Position numbers and translations under genes: made by a program | The notes under the pieces: model-generated | Told to the model about the DNA's origin: nothing | The model's database searches: none | What the model saw: only the letters and a program-made list of their open reading frames with translations | In this document: positions 1 to 7,001 of the stretch, piece by piece | Position numbering within the stretch: position 1 is the stretch's first letter | Layout of the letters: each line of letters starts with the position of its first letter | Assembly: GCA_016302065.1 (NCBI GenBank) | Contig: JAEDOI010000030.1 | Coordinates: forward strand, 1-11,443 | Source: Bacilli bacterium | GTDB lineage: Bacteria; Bacillota_I; Bacilli_A; RFN20; CAG-826 | Reading direction: 5' to 3' | DNA length: 11,443 nucleotides

Positions 1-6
1 GTTTTT

Positions 7-1410
7 ATGAAAACCAAAATTAAATTATTTGCTTTAATTTCTACATCTTGCCTAATGCTTGCTCTTCCCGTTTCTTGTAATTCAACAACTAAAAATGATC
101 CAAAAACTTTAAATGTTGTTTTATATAATGCTGGTTGGGGCGATGAATGGTTCAAGGACGTTATCGCTAAATGGGAAAATAATAATCCCGGATATACAGT
201 AAACTTAACAAGTAAATATGAAGTTAAAGAATTAATTAATAGAAGATTAGCTAGTTCAAAGAATACAGACGATTTATACATAGCAACTGATAATGGATGG
301 AGAAACTTCGCAGCCCAAGGTAAATTCGCTCCTCTTGATGATTTACTCGAAGAAGAGGTTGAAAATGGAATTAAATTTAAAGATAAAGTCGATGATGTTT
401 ATGCTAACGATTTATATTTTAAAAATAAAGATGGCAGTGAACATGTATATCGTTTACCATGGACATCTGGAATGGGTGGAATCTATTATAATGAAACATT
501 ATTTACAGAAAATAATCTTACTATTCCAAAAACTACAGATGAATTAATGAATTTAGTGAAATATGTTGTAGAAAATAAAATTGAAGTTCCAGGAGATGAT
601 ACCGCATTTGTAAAACCATTTGTTTATACTGGAGATAACACCGATTACTTTGATTACACAATTTTTAATTGGTGGCTACAATTATCAGGGTATGATAATG
701 TTAAAAATTTCTATAATTATAAAAATGCTGAACAATTTAATTATCAAGCTGAAGGAACATATAAAGACTTATATACTGTAGTTAAATATTGGAGAGAACT
801 ATTCTCTAATAAAGATTACTTTATTTCAGGGTCGTTAGGTTATACTAACCACGATGCTCAAAAACAATTCTTTAATGGAAAAGCTTTAATGATGTTTAAT
901 GGTGACTGGTTATATAATGAAACACTAGAATATGGACAAAACTCAAAATTCTCATTAAAAATTATGCCAACACCTGTATTTAAAAATGCCAAAGAAACAA
1001 ATGTTGCATACACAATTGGAAGCGACCAATATATCGCTATTCCAGCTACATCTATAAAACAAGATTTAGCAAAGTCCTTTCTTAAAGAAATGGTTAAAGA
1101 TTGGTCTTTAGCAAATTTCACAAATAAATCTCATGGATTTTTAGCTTATAAATTAAAAGATCAATCATTAATTGATACATCAAATACATATGTTTCAAGC
1201 TATTTAGATGTTAGAAACGCAATTAAGAAATCTACAACCGATGAATCAAAAAGTATGATGTTCTTAAATGGAGATATCAAAAATGCTTGGATTGTCCATG
1301 CTAATAGACCTTTCTTAGGATTATTGCAAAATTCATCACAAACTGTTGAATCTTCATTTGATAGTTTATATTCAGCAGCTAAAGCACTTGATTGGTCAAG
1401 TGTAAAATAA
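7..1410 (+). CDS. ABC transporter sugar-binding lipoprotein (extracellular solute-binding protein)
   Basis: This 467-residue protein looks like the membrane-anchored substrate receptor of a carbohydrate ABC importer (SBP family 1/MalE-like). Residues 1-23 form a signal peptide: Lys at 2, 4 and 6, a hydrophobic core at 7-20, then LPVS before Cys24, the likely lipidated cysteine. The proline at -3 is unusual for a lipobox. The mature part shows family-typical segments: an N-terminal strand LNVVLYNAGWGDEWF near 35-49, an aromatic-rich hinge segment YRLPWTSGMGGIYYN at 148-162, FFNGKALMMFNGDW at 288-301, and a C-terminal helical lobe. The many Trp and Tyr residues (for example NWWLQLSGY) suit stacking on sugar rings. 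Only 6 bases lie upstream of the ATG, so its promoter and ribosome binding site are outside the window, as are any permease genes. The start is supported by the signal peptide. The convergent GH94 and mutase genes suggest an oligosaccharide ligand, but the actual sugar cannot be read from sequence. Confidence 0.88.
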   Translation: MKTKIKLFALISTSCLMLALPVSCNSTTKNDPKTLNVVLYNAGWGDEWFKDVIAKWENNNPGYTVNLTSKYEVKELINRRLASSKNTDDLYIATDNGWRNFAAQGKFAPLDDLLEEEVENGIKFKDKVDDVYANDLYFKNKDGSEHVYRLPWTSGMGGIYYNETLFTENNLTIPKTTDELMNLVKYVVENKIEVPGDDTAFVKPFVYTGDNTDYFDYTIFNWWLQLSGYDNVKNFYNYKNAEQFNYQAEGTYKDLYTVVKYWRELFSNKDYFISGSLGYTNHDAQKQFFNGKALMMFNGDWLYNETLEYGQNSKFSLKIMPTPVFKNAKETNVAYTIGSDQYIAIPATSIKQDLAKSFLKEMVKDWSLANFTNKSHGFLAYKLKDQSLIDTSNTYVSSYLDVRNAIKKSTTDESKSMMFLNGDIKNAWIVHANRPFLGLLQNSSQTVESSFDSLYSAAKALDWSSVK

Positions 1411-1432
1411 TTACATTTAAACCCCCTAATTT

Positions 1433-1463
1433 AAAAGAAGTTCTTTAATTAGAACTTCTTTTT
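1433..1463. terminator. Bidirectional intrinsic terminator between convergent genes
   Basis: A perfect 12-bp stem (1433-1444 with 1451-1462) closes a 6-base loop (TTAATT). The + strand 3' arm runs into TTTTT. Because the 5' arm starts with AAAA, the minus-strand RNA also ends the stem in a U run. It lies 22 bases after the binding-protein stop and 58 bases beyond the GH94 stop, so it can end both convergent transcripts. Confidence 0.9.
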
Positions 1464-1521
1464 CTTTGTTGCTTTTAATTATAAGTAGATTATTTTACTA
1501 AAATACTCTCTTTTTATCTTT

Positions 1522-4014
1522 TTAGTTTATTACTTTAATTATATTGTTTTTTTGTAAATCATTTTTATTAATTGATGAATATTTAAAACCAAATTTATCT
1601 TCTTTTAACTCTAATTCTTTATTATTTAAAATTATTCTACGTTTATTTGTATCATCATAAATATGCAAAATTTTGATATTTTTCCCACATATTTTTACTG
1701 ATAAACTTGCTTTATCATATGGAATTGATGCTCCAGTCTTTATATCAATAGAATCTAATTTTACATTGATTCCAAATACATTTTTAACCATCAATTTAAA
1801 TAGTGTTGAACTAGATCCTGTAAACCAGTCGTTCATACTTTCTCCATCACATCCAATTTCTTCATTATATAAATATGAATTAGGCATAATAAATGGCGTT
1901 GAAGAAACAAATTCATGAGATATAGGTAATATTTTATACATTTGTCTAAAAGCTTCTTTTTCATTATGAAGAATCAATAATGAATCAATTGCAAAACATG
2001 TTCCATGAATATATGTAGCTGCATTTTCAGCTGTTCCTTTAGGCAAATTAACAATTCTACCAACATCAATAAATTGTCTTTCAAAATATGGCTCAAATGT
2101 TTTTAAGCCATATTTAGAATCTAATCTTTCATATGCTTTAAAGACAGAATTAATGTATTTATCTTCTTCTATAAAAAACGAAGAAACAATGTAAAAGGCG
2201 TTAGATGTTAATGAATCACGGCTATTATTATCTAAATCATTAAATGATCCAACATAAAAACTTTCATCATTGCCCCATCCATGTAAAATCTTAAATTCAT
2301 TATTCTTTTCAATAAAAGCGTTTTTCTTTATTCCATTTATAATTGTATTTCTACAATCAATTAATTGTTCAATATATTCATTATCATTATTATATTTTTT
2401 AACTATCTCAATAAATTTAGTTAAAGAAGAATACAATTGGAAGGAAGCCATGATTGATACACCATTTCCAAATTCAGTTAATTTCCCTTTTACTTTTCCA
2501 AGTCCATCTAAAGCATCATTCCAATCTCCATAAAGCGCCTTCAAACAATGGGTTTTTTCATCAATATTTGATGTTAAATAACTCATTATTTTTTTAAGGT
2601 GATTAAATGCAGAATCTTTAAATGGAAGTATATTTGCTCTATTATTTTCAAAAATTTCAATATAACCTACACATTCATTTAAAATAGAATAATCATCTGT
2701 ATAAGCTAAATATTGATAAATAGTGTCAAACATCCATAAACCTTGATCAATAAATTCTCTAGAATCTATTAATTTAGAAGTTTCATTATTTAATGGAGTA
2801 CTATATTGTCTTGGTAATCGACCATTTTTATAATTTACATTACTTAAAACCTCTAGGATTTTCTTTTTGCTTTCTTTAGGATTATAAATAATTTGGGCTT
2901 CAAGAGCTTGAAGAATATCTCGAACTCCTAACATTAATACAGTTGAATTTTTTGTTGTTGCACAATAATTAACTTGATTTACAACATTATTTAAAAAGGA
3001 AGAAAACAATTTATCATTTATATATTGGTGGTCTTTCTCAAAATCAAATTTTGAAAAAACACTATTAAATTCCATCTCTTTTTCTTCATTTATTTCATTT
3101 AAATTCATTTCGATATCATCAATTGAGTTGATTAAATTATCATTGTTTTCATTTAAATAATAGCCAATTCTAACAGTTTCACCACCTTTTATATTAATTT
3201 TAATTATATCTCCACAAATAGCGGTATCAGAAAAATTGGTTACATTTTTCATTTCTTTAAATTTTCCATCAACTAAACATCTACTGCTTTCAATTCTTCC
3301 AGTCCTACTATCACAATAGCTACCTCTAGAAGTAGTGTTCTCTATAAAGCATTCTTTATCTATGAATCGTTTTAAATTGGCCTTAGCAAATAAATGTTCA
3401 AATCTTGATATATCTTCTATTGTTTCAATAGAAAAATTATTCTCGTTATACTTAATTGTTTTAAACCATTTTGTCTCAACACTAGAATATACACTATGCA
3501 TCATCATAGGATTTAAAAATGAACTAGAATATATTTCTTGATCTTTCTTTGATGTATTTTTTATTAATATTTCATATGCTAAATTCTTATTTTTTAAAAC
3601 TCCTATTTTCAAAGAATAGATAATAGACTTATATTTTAAAACATAAATTACATAGCCTTTTTTAAATACACAAAATCTTAAATTTTGAGGTTCAAAAATA
3701 TTTTTATTAAACTCAAAAAGTGAAAAAGGTATGTATTTCCCATCTCTTTTTACTCCTAAAAAGAATGAAAGAAAATTGGTTTCACCTTCGATTGTTTCAG
3801 GTATTATAAAATAATTTGATTCATTAAATGAAATTTTACCATTTTGATGAGCCCATAATGTTTTACCATTAACTACATATGGATATCTAGCATCGCCTAA
3901 ACGATTTTCAAAACAAAAAATATCATTATCAATCTCATAACAATTATTAGTAAACTTGACTGCTTTTTTAAGCTTCTTAGTTGAATTCAAAAGTTTAATG
4001 ATTTCTTTTTCCAT
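1522..4014 (-). CDS. GH94-family disaccharide/oligosaccharide phosphorylase (cellobiose phosphorylase-like)
   Basis: This 830-residue protein matches the length and layout of GH94 phosphorylases, which split beta-linked glucosides with inorganic phosphate to release alpha-sugar 1-phosphate without ATP. The inferred layout is an N-terminal beta-sandwich at about 20-300, a helical linker, an (alpha/alpha)6 barrel at about 336-755 and a short C-terminal beta region. Visible motifs are LGVRD at 362-366 (cf. GFRD of cellobiose phosphorylase), GDWNDALD at 496-503 carrying the expected general-acid Asp, GTAENAATYIHG at 660-671 and WFTGSSST at 730-737 (cf. WLTGTAGW, phosphate pocket). There is no signal peptide, so it is cytoplasmic. 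It starts 2 bases after the mutase stop and has only a weak GGGA upstream, so translation is probably coupled. Substrate (cellobiose, laminaribiose, chitobiose or another) is unresolved. GH149 and GH161 are less likely because those proteins are longer. Confidence 0.82.
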   Translation of the reverse strand: MEKEIIKLLNSTKKLKKAVKFTNNCYEIDNDIFCFENRLGDARYPYVVNGKTLWAHQNGKISFNESNYFIIPETIEGETNFLSFFLGVKRDGKYIPFSLFEFNKNIFEPQNLRFCVFKKGYVIYVLKYKSIIYSLKIGVLKNKNLAYEILIKNTSKKDQEIYSSSFLNPMMMHSVYSSVETKWFKTIKYNENNFSIETIEDISRFEHLFAKANLKRFIDKECFIENTTSRGSYCDSRTGRIESSRCLVDGKFKEMKNVTNFSDTAICGDIIKINIKGGETVRIGYYLNENNDNLINSIDDIEMNLNEINEEKEMEFNSVFSKFDFEKDHQYINDKLFSSFLNNVVNQVNYCATTKNSTVLMLGVRDILQALEAQIIYNPKESKKKILEVLSNVNYKNGRLPRQYSTPLNNETSKLIDSREFIDQGLWMFDTIYQYLAYTDDYSILNECVGYIEIFENNRANILPFKDSAFNHLKKIMSYLTSNIDEKTHCLKALYGDWNDALDGLGKVKGKLTEFGNGVSIMASFQLYSSLTKFIEIVKKYNNDNEYIEQLIDCRNTIINGIKKNAFIEKNNEFKILHGWGNDESFYVGSFNDLDNNSRDSLTSNAFYIVSSFFIEEDKYINSVFKAYERLDSKYGLKTFEPYFERQFIDVGRIVNLPKGTAENAATYIHGTCFAIDSLLILHNEKEAFRQMYKILPISHEFVSSTPFIMPNSYLYNEEIGCDGESMNDWFTGSSSTLFKLMVKNVFGINVKLDSIDIKTGASIPYDKASLSVKICGKNIKILHIYDDTNKRRIILNNKELELKEDKFGFKYSSINKNDLQKNNIIKVIN

Positions 4015-4016
4015 AA

Positions 4017-5414
4017 TTATTTAATCCCATTAATAAATTTTCTTAAAATTTCTATATTGTTTTTAGCTTCCTCTTCTGAACTCATTTCAGCAAAAATTCT
4101 AAATACTGGCTCAGTTCCACTTAGTCTAATTAACATCCATTTATCATCCTTAAATCTAAACTTATAATTCCTATTAAGATGGGTAAATTCAATAATTTCT
4201 TCACTAAATGATGGATGAATATTGTTTAGATAAGAAATAATTCTTTCTTCGTCTTCCTTACAATACGAAATAAAATCTTCTACGACATAATTATGAAATT
4301 CAGCAAAATCATATACTTCCTTAATAATTTCACTTACTGATTTTTGAATGTTAGTTACCATTTCTAGGAATAATGAAAAAGCAAATGTAGTGTCTTTTCC
4401 ATGAATGTAATTTCGAATAGTTAATCCTCCACTGCTTTCTCCACCAATTAATGCATCAACTTCATGCATTTTAGAAGTAATATTTTTAAAGCCTACATCA
4501 ACTTCATGACATTTATATCCTAATTTTGAAGCAACTTTATCAATTAAGTTACTTGTGGCACAGTTTTTAACAATATCCCCTTTAAGTCCTTTATATTTAA
4601 CTAAATAGTAATAAAGGCTTGCTAAAATTTCATTACTAGAAACATAATGTCCTTTTTCATCAATAATACCTAATCTATCAGCATCGCTATCACTTGCAAA
4701 ACCAAAATCACACTTATTTTCTAAAACATTTCTTTTTAAATCATTTAAATTTACTTCAATAGGATTAGGGAGAAGGCCTCTAAATAAAGGATCTCTATTT
4801 TCATTTAAAATAATAGTGTTTTTCACACCTATTTTCTCTAAAAGAGGTTTTATACTTAATATTCCTACGCCATTTAAATTATCAAAACATACCTTTGTAT
4901 TATTATTTTTAACATTAACAAAAGATAAAATATTATTTACATAGTCAGTAATTCCATCAACGAATTTCACATTATTTTGTTTTTCAAAAATACAATCATT
5001 TACTAGAATTTCTGAATTAATCATCTTTTCTAATTTATTTGTAAAAGATACATCTGCGTCATATCCACCAGTTGTAAAAACTTTTATACCATTAAAAATA
5101 TAAGGATTATGTGAAGCAGTAATCATTACACCAATATCTAAAGAATGCTTATTAACATAATACATAATGGCTGGAGAAGGAGTAGCAGTTAGACACAAAT
5201 TAACTTTGAAATTATTTGCAATAAAAACTTCTGCTATCCATTTACTTGCTTCAGAAGATAAAAATCTATAGTCGTAGCCAATAATTATTTCTTTTTTTAA
5301 ATTGTTTTCATTAGCAAGATTACAAATTGCTTGTGCGATTTTTTTAATATTTTCCTTTATAAAATCATCACCAATAACTCCTCGAAAACCACCAGTTCCA
5401 AATTTTATATCCAT
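4017..5414 (-). CDS. Alpha-D-phosphohexomutase (phosphoglucomutase/phosphomannomutase)
   Basis: This cytoplasmic enzyme of 465 residues interconverts hexose 1- and 6-phosphates through a phosphoserine. All four family signatures are present: the N-terminal FGTGGFRG at 5-12, the catalytic loop TASHNP at 99-104 with phospho-acceptor Ser101, the metal loop SDSDADR at 241-247, the sugar-binding loop GGESSGG at 324-330, and the phosphate-binding RLSGTEP at 430-436. The length suits the bacterial PGM/PMM group. The FGTGGFRG opening argues against GlmM, which has GTDGxRG. It is the first gene of a two-gene operon with the GH94 phosphorylase, which points to glucose 1-phosphate to glucose 6-phosphate as its main job. 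The start at 5414 is set by AGAGGA 8 bases upstream. Whether it prefers glucose or mannose phosphates cannot be told from these motifs. Confidence 0.92.
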   Translation of the reverse strand: MDIKFGTGGFRGVIGDDFIKENIKKIAQAICNLANENNLKKEIIIGYDYRFLSSEASKWIAEVFIANNFKVNLCLTATPSPAIMYYVNKHSLDIGVMITASHNPYIFNGIKVFTTGGYDADVSFTNKLEKMINSEILVNDCIFEKQNNVKFVDGITDYVNNILSFVNVKNNNTKVCFDNLNGVGILSIKPLLEKIGVKNTIILNENRDPLFRGLLPNPIEVNLNDLKRNVLENKCDFGFASDSDADRLGIIDEKGHYVSSNEILASLYYYLVKYKGLKGDIVKNCATSNLIDKVASKLGYKCHEVDVGFKNITSKMHEVDALIGGESSGGLTIRNYIHGKDTTFAFSLFLEMVTNIQKSVSEIIKEVYDFAEFHNYVVEDFISYCKEDEERIISYLNNIHPSFSEEIIEFTHLNRNYKFRFKDDKWMLIRLSGTEPVFRIFAEMSSEEEAKNNIEILRKFINGIK

Positions 5415-5422
5415 AATAAATG

Positions 5423-5463
5423 TCCTCTATTGCTATTATAGCATAAGAAAACAATTATGTATC
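5423..5463 (-). promoter_or_regulatory. Promoter and ribosome binding site of the mutase-GH94 operon
   Basis: On the minus strand there is an extended -10, TGC-TATAAT (hexamer 5435-5440), with a weak -35 GATACA at 5458-5463, 17 bases away. An A-tract (5467-5473 as T7 on the + strand) just upstream of the -35 resembles an UP element. The Shine-Dalgarno AGAGGA is at 5423-5428, and the -10 ends only 20 bases before the ATG, so transcription would start at about the Shine-Dalgarno. Confidence 0.7.
5431..5443. promoter_or_regulatory. Palindrome covering the -10 of the mutase-GH94 promoter
   Basis: TGCTAT-T-ATAGCA is a perfect 6+1+6 inverted repeat that contains the whole -10 hexamer and its TG extension. 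It could be a half-length repressor site giving sugar-responsive control. A -10 box followed by AGCA can also create this by chance, so the regulatory role is inference. Confidence 0.35.
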
Positions 5464-5575
5464 ATATTTTTTTAGTTTATAAAAAAATTAATTAGACTAT
5501 TATTTACCTATTATTTTAATAATGCATCTACTAAAAATAAAAAGTATTTTTATAAAACAAAAAATTAAATATAAA

Positions 5576-5599
5576 TTAAAAAGGCCTATCAAGGCCTTT
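5576..5599 (-). terminator. Intrinsic terminator of prs
   Basis: On the minus strand, an 8-bp stem AAAGGCCT/AGGCCTTT (5592-5599 with 5580-5587) closes a TGAT loop and is followed by a U run (TTTTTAATTT in DNA). It begins 7 bases after the prs stop codon. Confidence 0.9.
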
Positions 5600-5606
5600 A
5601 TTATAA

Positions 5607-6584
5607 TTAATGAAATCTTGCGTATTCGTCTTTGATTTTTTCGTGAGATTCATGACTTCTTATAACATCAGCAATCATCTCAGCAATAGACACGACAACA
5701 ATTTTTGGATTATCTTTAATTTCTGGATGCTCTATTGTATCAGTTACACAACATTCAGTAACATAATCTGCATCATTAAATCTATCAAAGGCAGGACCAT
5801 TAAATAGAGCATGTGAAGCACAAATATAAATTTCCTTTGCACCCTTATCATGAAGAGCCTTTGCACCTGCTAAAATAGTTCCACCTGTATCAATAATATC
5901 ATCAACCATAACACAAATTTTACCTTCAATATCACCAACAATATTAGTAATTTCAGCGACATTTGGTCTTGGTCTACGTTTATCAATAACAACAATGTTT
6001 GTGTTTGGAATAAAATTTGATAAATCTCTTGCTCTATGCAAAGCACCATGATCTGGAGCTACAATAGCAATTTTTTCATTTTGATATTTTGGATCACTAA
6101 ATTTTTTGTTTAAATATTTAGCAAATAAGAAACTTGGAGAACAGTTATCGACTGGTACCCCAAAGAAACCTTGAATTTGTGGTGTATGTAATTCACAAGT
6201 AATTATTCTTTTTACACCAGCATTAGTGAATAAATCAGCGACCATCCTTGCACTAATTGGTTCATTAATATGAGCAATTCTATCTTGTCTAGCATAACCG
6301 AAATAAGGAATTATTAAAGTTACTTCTCTACAATTTGCTCTTCTAACAGCATCAATAAAAATAAGTGTTTCCATAATTCGATCATTTACTGGTTTACAAG
6401 TTGATTGAATAATGTAAACTTTTTTTCCTCTAACATCACATGTAGCACTAGCTGTTGCTAAACATTCACCATCAGCGAAGTGTTTGACTTCTGATTCACT
6501 TACATTGATGTTTAATAAAGCACAGACTTTTTTTGTTAATTCACAACTACTTGTTAATGAGAATACCATTATATCTTTTATCAT
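5607..6584 (-). CDS. prs: Ribose-phosphate pyrophosphokinase (PRPP synthetase)
   Basis: This cytoplasmic enzyme of 325 residues makes PRPP from ribose 5-phosphate and ATP for purine, pyrimidine, NAD, His and Trp synthesis. It is a class I enzyme of normal length. Motifs in order are FADGE at 36-40, QSTCKPVNDRIME at 60-72, YFGYARQDR at 94-102, ELHTPQIQGFFGVPVDN at 131-147 with the catalytic-region His133, PDHGALHRAR at 177-186, the flexible-loop IDKRRPRPNVAE at 200-211, and the PRPP-binding VMVDDIIDTGGT at 226-237. The loop is very close to that of Bacillus subtilis Prs. PDHGA replaces the commoner PDxGG, a mild change. The start is fixed by AGGAGG 6 bases upstream. It is probably monocistronic, with its own promoter and terminator. 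Confidence 0.97.
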   Translation of the reverse strand: MIKDIMVFSLTSSCELTKKVCALLNINVSESEVKHFADGECLATASATCDVRGKKVYIIQSTCKPVNDRIMETLIFIDAVRRANCREVTLIIPYFGYARQDRIAHINEPISARMVADLFTNAGVKRIITCELHTPQIQGFFGVPVDNCSPSFLFAKYLNKKFSDPKYQNEKIAIVAPDHGALHRARDLSNFIPNTNIVVIDKRRPRPNVAEITNIVGDIEGKICVMVDDIIDTGGTILAGAKALHDKGAKEIYICASHALFNGPAFDRFNDADYVTECCVTDTIEHPEIKDNPKIVVVSIAEMIADVIRSHESHEKIKDEYARFH

Positions 6585-6590
6585 ATTTAT

Positions 6591-6634
6591 CCTCCTACAA
6601 ATAAATTATAATTTAGTACTGATTAAATTGTTAT
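6591..6634 (-). promoter_or_regulatory. Promoter and strong ribosome binding site of prs
   Basis: The minus strand has a perfect TATAAT at 6605-6610 and a candidate -35 ATAACA at 6629-6634 with an 18-base spacer. The AGGAGG ribosome binding site is at 6591-6596. The -10 ends 20 bases before the prs ATG. The -35 is the weak part of the call. Confidence 0.6.
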
Positions 6635-6647
6635 TAATAATTTTTAA

Positions 6648-6676
6648 CAAAAGAAAAAGTCTAGTAAACCTAGACT
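6648..6676 (-). terminator. Intrinsic terminator of rpmE
   Basis: On the minus strand, a 7-bp stem AGTCTAG/CTAGACT (6670-6676 with 6658-6664) closes a 5-base loop and is followed by TTTTTCTTTTG, a good U-rich tail. It starts 13 bases beyond the rpmE stop and separates rpmE from prs. Confidence 0.87.
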
Positions 6677-6689
6677 AAAAATTCTTTTC

Positions 6690-6896
6690 TTATTTACCGC
6701 TTCTGTATTTTTTGTTGAAACGATCAACTCTTCCATCACTTTGAACAAATCTTTGTTTTCCAGTGTAGAATGGGTGGCAATTACTACATGTGTCAACTCT
6801 GATTTCTTTTAAAGTTGATTCGGTTTCAAATGTGTTTCCACAAGAAATACATGTAACTTTGCACTTTTGATAGTTTGGATGAATTCCTTTTTTCAT
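6690..6896 (-). CDS. rpmE: Large ribosomal subunit protein bL31, zinc-type
   Basis: This 68-residue ribosomal protein belongs to the 50S subunit and helps bridge the two subunits. It opens with MKKGIHPNYQ, has the middle segment CSNCHPFYTGKQRFV at 37-51, and ends with VDRFNKKY, all typical of bL31. Two Cys pairs, C16-x-x-C19 and C37-x-x-C40, mark the zinc-binding form rather than the cysteine-free, Zur-controlled paralog found in some bacteria. Length is normal. The start is set by AAGGAG (6903-6908) 6 bases upstream. It has its own promoter and terminator, and a hairpin sits immediately upstream of its ribosome binding site. Confidence 0.97.
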   Translation of the reverse strand: MKKGIHPNYQKCKVTCISCGNTFETESTLKEIRVDTCSNCHPFYTGKQRFVQSDGRVDRFNKKYRSGK

Positions 6897-6911
6897 AGTT
6901 TACTCCTTCCG

Positions 6912-6936
6912 CCTAAGATCAATTAAATATCTTAAG
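6912..6936 (-). promoter_or_regulatory. Hairpin in the rpmE 5' leader
   Basis: In the minus-strand RNA, CUUAAGAU (6929-6936) pairs with AUCUUAGG (6912-6919), giving 8 bp including one G-U around a 9-base loop. It ends 3 bases before the AAGGAG ribosome binding site. Autoregulatory L31 leaders have been described in several phyla, including Firmicutes. Whether this belongs to that class cannot be decided by eye. Confidence 0.4.
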
Positions 6937-6954
6937 AAAGCTTACGTGTTAATA

Positions 6955-6983
6955 ATATTAACAATTATTACTTTAAATTACAA
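6955..6983 (-). promoter_or_regulatory. Promoter of rpmE
   Basis: The minus strand carries a -35 TTGTAA at 6978-6983, a 17-base spacer and an extended -10 TGT-TAATAT (hexamer 6955-6960). It would give a leader of about 50 bases, longer than for the other genes here and enough to include the hairpin at 6912-6936. Confidence 0.5.
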
Positions 6984-7001
6984 GTTTGTTATTAACAATA
7001 G

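Noticed and set aside
858..1121. An open frame of 87 codons on the minus strand
   Set aside because: It lies wholly inside the binding-protein gene on the opposite strand, has no ribosome binding site and no recognisable motif; it is a shadow of the AT-rich codon use.
2270..2533. A plus-strand open frame with a hydrophobic, membrane-like stretch
   Set aside because: It is antisense to the GH94 barrel core including the GDWND motif. The Phe/Ile/Leu richness simply mirrors Lys/Asn/Glu codons of the real gene.
5467..5487. T7 and A7 runs around a 7-base centre, a possible terminator or hairpin
   Set aside because: The stem would be only A-T pairs with no G-C and is not at a gene end in the right position. 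It is better explained as an A-tract upstream of the mutase promoter.
6986..6998. TTGTTATTAACAA palindrome after the glycosyltransferase stop, considered as its terminator or a Zur-type site for rpmE
   Set aside because: No U run follows on the minus strand, and it does not match the Zur box I know. The rpmE form here is zinc-binding, which is not the Zur-repressed type.
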